Shown here: positions 5,119 through 6,849 of the stretch, piece by piece | How positions within the stretch are numbered: the stretch's first letter is position 1 | How the letters are laid out: every line of letters starts with the position of its first letter | Assembly (NCBI GenBank): GCA_025361385.1 | Contig: JANYAJ010000052.1 | Location: 1 to 6,849 of the forward strand | From: Nitrospira sp. | GTDB taxonomy: Bacteria; Nitrospirota; Nitrospiria; Nitrospirales; Nitrospiraceae | Reading direction: 5' to 3' | DNA: 6,849 nucleotides | The notes under the pieces: generated by a model | The model's database searches: none | Told to the model about the DNA's origin: nothing | Seen by the model: only the letters and a program-made list of their open reading frames with translations | Program-made: the position numbers and the translations under genes

Positions 5119-6738
5119 CTAGAAATAGAATTGGTACTGCACATTGATCCTGTTTTCAACGAGATCACGACCGAACCCCGGCAAGTTCTCGAACGGATAC
5201 CGATCCGGTGCCCGTCCGCCGCTCCCCATCGTGATATTGGAGTAATCGACGATGAGGCGGTTGTTGTAGGTTCCGTCGAAACTGTAGTTGATGGCGGCGC
5301 CGAATTCCTTCGTTAGATCGTGCTTTTGTTTAGTTGACGGATCCATAAATCCGTACCGGACGGCCAGCTCGAGTTTCCGGGGGATGATGTATTTTCCCAC
5401 TTGTGCATACCAGCCCCAGGCCTGACCCAAATCGACCGAGGGCCCTTGCACGATTGCGGTGGTTGGTGCAAATGGCACGGTTCCATCGCCACTGTTCCGC
5501 ACCCGCTGGTGCCGGTAATATCCTTCTGCCTGTAAGGAGTATCCTTGATATTTTGCGATGAAGTCCGTTTCATAGGTTTGGAAGTCGTAGATGCCTCCTC
5601 CAAGGAGCCGGCCATTGAAGCTGTTGGTTACGGCCTGGCGATATGCACGATCCACGATGTCGGATCGGATAGAGCTCAGGTAATTTTGTCCAGGGTTGTA
5701 GGCATAACCGAAGGCGATTGCCACCTGCGGTATGCGCGAGTTCAGAATGTCTCCTTGCCCATACCCAGGATTGCCGGAAATTTTGTATAACACCCGGGCG
5801 GTATACATCATCTCACCGGTCAGGAATCGGGTGTCGTAGTTGTAGGTTCGCGCATTACCGTTGAAGGCATTGGTTGCGGTGTTGGGAAGGTATTGGCTGA
5901 CAGCCGTGCCTTCCCGTGTCAGGTTGGTCCCTGCTCCATTCCAGATGCCGAGGGCATAATTGAATCTGTATTGATCTTCATCGCTCAAGATGGTGATGCC
6001 GATGTCACGGCTATTGACTTGGTTGGCGGCGAAGGCTCTCTGCACGATCAGATTATCTGCGAAGGATGAGGTGGCGACCGAACTGACGAGCGCACGATTG
6101 AACCAGACCCGCTGTTGGCCGACTTGGACGGTGGCAAGAGGAATATGCCAGGAAGCGATATAGGCATCGAGGAGCGCAACTCTGCCGCTGCCTCCCTCCT
6201 GATTAAAGGGCGCTTGATCCATCGCCAAGGTGATGTTGTAGCGGAGGTCGGGATCAAAGGCATATCCCAGGAATTGCAAGCGGGTGCGGGGAACCGTAAA
6301 GGTACTTGAGTCGCTCTGGTTTCTGACGGCTCGAAACTCCACCTGGCCTCCCAGAATTTCCGGGTTTCTCGAGTCCCCGATCGTTCCCCAGGCATTATTG
6401 TAGGTACTGTAGCTATAGCGCACCTGGGTGAGCAGCCGGAGCTTCAGGAAGAATTTTTCTCCGACGCGGATGTTCAAGCCGTTGTTGACGTCGATGTTGA
6501 AGTTCGGCTTGGAGATGCGTTCTTTTGTCTCGATCACCTTCAGGCCCTTGTCGTACTCCTCTTGGGTAATGATTCCCTTGAGGTAGAGATACTTCAATCC
6601 CGGGTCTTCACCGGAGTAGTACTCCCACTTCCCTTCTTTCTTTACGAGTTGGCCTTCCTCGACGGCCAGCACGGGCGACGCGCTGGCGAGCAAGGCTGCA
6701 CCCAGAATGGTGCGAACAAACAAACCGGACATTCTCAT
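5119..6738 (-). CDS. Outer-membrane porin, phosphate-selective porin O/P (OprP-like) family
   Basis: This is a beta-barrel outer-membrane porin of 539 residues, somewhat longer than the roughly 440 of Pseudomonas OprP. A Sec signal peptide (cleavage after PVLA, residue 25) is followed by a helical N-terminal segment, GLKYLYLKGIITQEEYDKGL (47-66), with the pattern of a SHOCT-like short helix pair often seen before such barrels. After a linker, alternating aromatic strands begin near residue 88. Internal family features include LDAYIASWHIP, VQVGQQRVWFNRALVSS, NSRDIGITIL and FNYALGIWNGAG. The protein ends in INVQYQFYF, a typical C-terminal beta signal with terminal phenylalanine for Bam-mediated insertion. 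The start at 6738 has an AAGGGG site 7 bases upstream; an ATG two codons on (6732) is less well spaced. It is the first visible gene of the operon, so it probably supplies the pore for the solute taken up by the ABC system. Anion preference is a family expectation; specificity residues cannot be assigned by eye. Confidence 0.92.
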   Translation of the reverse strand: MRMSGLFVRTILGAALLASASPVLAVEEGQLVKKEGKWEYYSGEDPGLKYLYLKGIITQEEYDKGLKVIETKERISKPNFNIDVNNGLNIRVGEKFFLKLRLLTQVRYSYSTYNNAWGTIGDSRNPEILGGQVEFRAVRNQSDSSTFTVPRTRLQFLGYAFDPDLRYNITLAMDQAPFNQEGGSGRVALLDAYIASWHIPLATVQVGQQRVWFNRALVSSVATSSFADNLIVQRAFAANQVNSRDIGITILSDEDQYRFNYALGIWNGAGTNLTREGTAVSQYLPNTATNAFNGNARTYNYDTRFLTGEMMYTARVLYKISGNPGYGQGDILNSRIPQVAIAFGYAYNPGQNYLSSIRSDIVDRAYRQAVTNSFNGRLLGGGIYDFQTYETDFIAKYQGYSLQAEGYYRHQRVRNSGDGTVPFAPTTAIVQGPSVDLGQAWGWYAQVGKYIIPRKLELAVRYGFMDPSTKQKHDLTKEFGAAINYSFDGTYNNRLIVDYSNITMGSGGRAPDRYPFENLPGFGRDLVENRINVQYQFYF

Positions 6739-6745
6739 GTCGTTT

Positions 6746-6751
6746 CCCCTT
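6746..6751 (-). promoter_or_regulatory. Ribosome binding site (AAGGGG) for the porin gene
   Basis: AAGGGG lies 7 bases before the ATG at 6738. It fixes the porin start there rather than at the ATG at 6732. Confidence 0.65.
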
Positions 6752-6759
6752 CGTCTTGT

Positions 6760-6770
6760 CGGAACTTCCG
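6760..6770. repeat. Short inverted repeat CGGAA-C-TTCCG
   Basis: Perfect 5-base arms around one base, lying 22 to 32 bases upstream of the porin start. It could be a small operator half-site or an mRNA stem next to the ribosome binding site. It is short enough to occur by chance. Confidence 0.3.
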
Positions 6771-6821
6771 GTAATTCGGTCAGTCCTGAGATTGATGTGT
6801 TGGAATGCGAAGACGCGGGCC

Positions 6822-6835
6822 TCCAGAGGTCTGGA
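6822..6835. repeat. Short inverted repeat TCCAGA-GG-TCTGGA
   Basis: Perfect 6-base arms around a 2-base centre, about 84 to 97 bases upstream of the porin start. The dyad shape and position would suit binding of a dimeric regulator, but no regulator gene is in view and a loop of 2 bases makes an RNA hairpin unlikely. Confidence 0.3.
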
Positions 6836-6849
6836 CGGCGGCTGACTGT

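Larger units (their letters stand above)
6739..6849 (-). other. Leader region upstream of the porin gene, likely part of the operon control region
   Basis: These 111 bases are the longest non-coding stretch in the window and lie before the first visible gene. I see no open frame that continues from the right edge and no clear sigma-70 or sigma-54 promoter. Two short inverted repeats are present (6760-6770 and 6822-6835). The true promoter may be here in a non-consensus form or beyond the right edge; the operon could also continue further upstream. Confidence 0.4.

Noticed and set aside
5117..5130. A TTCTA-GAAA-TAGAA inverted repeat at the end of the porin gene, considered as a terminator or attenuator.
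   Set aside because: The stem is only 5 base pairs, mostly A/T, with no following U-run in the transcribed direction, and it overlaps the porin stop codon. It is too weak to call.

Overview
The window reads as one continuous block of eight genes, all on the minus strand. They are packed so tightly that they almost certainly form a single operon transcribed from right to left. Neighbouring genes overlap by 4 or 10 bases or are separated by 1 to 36 bases. The only non-coding stretch over 100 bases is the 111-base leader at the right edge (6739-6849). The left edge cuts the last gene. No RNA gene, mobile element, CRISPR array or convincing terminator is visible.

The order of transcription is as follows. 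(1) 6738-5119 encodes an outer-membrane beta-barrel of the phosphate-selective porin O/P type. (2) 5082-4258 encodes a periplasmic ModA-type oxyanion-binding protein. (3) 4261-3527 encodes a lipoprotein of no recognised family. (4) 3500-2532 encodes a second, unrelated periplasmic binding protein of the NitT/TauT (SsuA/TauA/NrtA) class. (5) 2530-1742 encodes its SsuB/TauB-type ATPase. (6) 1745-975 encodes its SsuC/TauC-type permease. (7) 949-209 encodes an exported protein of unknown function. (8) 218-1 is the start of another exported protein, possibly with a lectin-like or DUF1080-like fold.

Together these make a plausible envelope-spanning uptake system. A dedicated outer-membrane pore admits a small, probably anionic, solute. 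One or two periplasmic binding proteins capture it. A single ATPase/permease pair moves it across the inner membrane. The ModA-type protein has no ModB or ModC in this window, so it either serves a transporter elsewhere or feeds, or senses for, this one. The substrate cannot be read from the sequence. Sulfonate, taurine, nitrate and molybdate are family labels only.

The organism is clearly a diderm (Gram-negative) bacterium: there is a porin with a C-terminal phenylalanine, a lipobox protein and several Sec signal peptides. Composition is moderately GC-rich, with strong GGAGG-type ribosome binding sites. The style of the genes suggests an environmental lineage such as Nitrospirota (Nitrospira-like) or a proteobacterium, but this is an impression and not proof.
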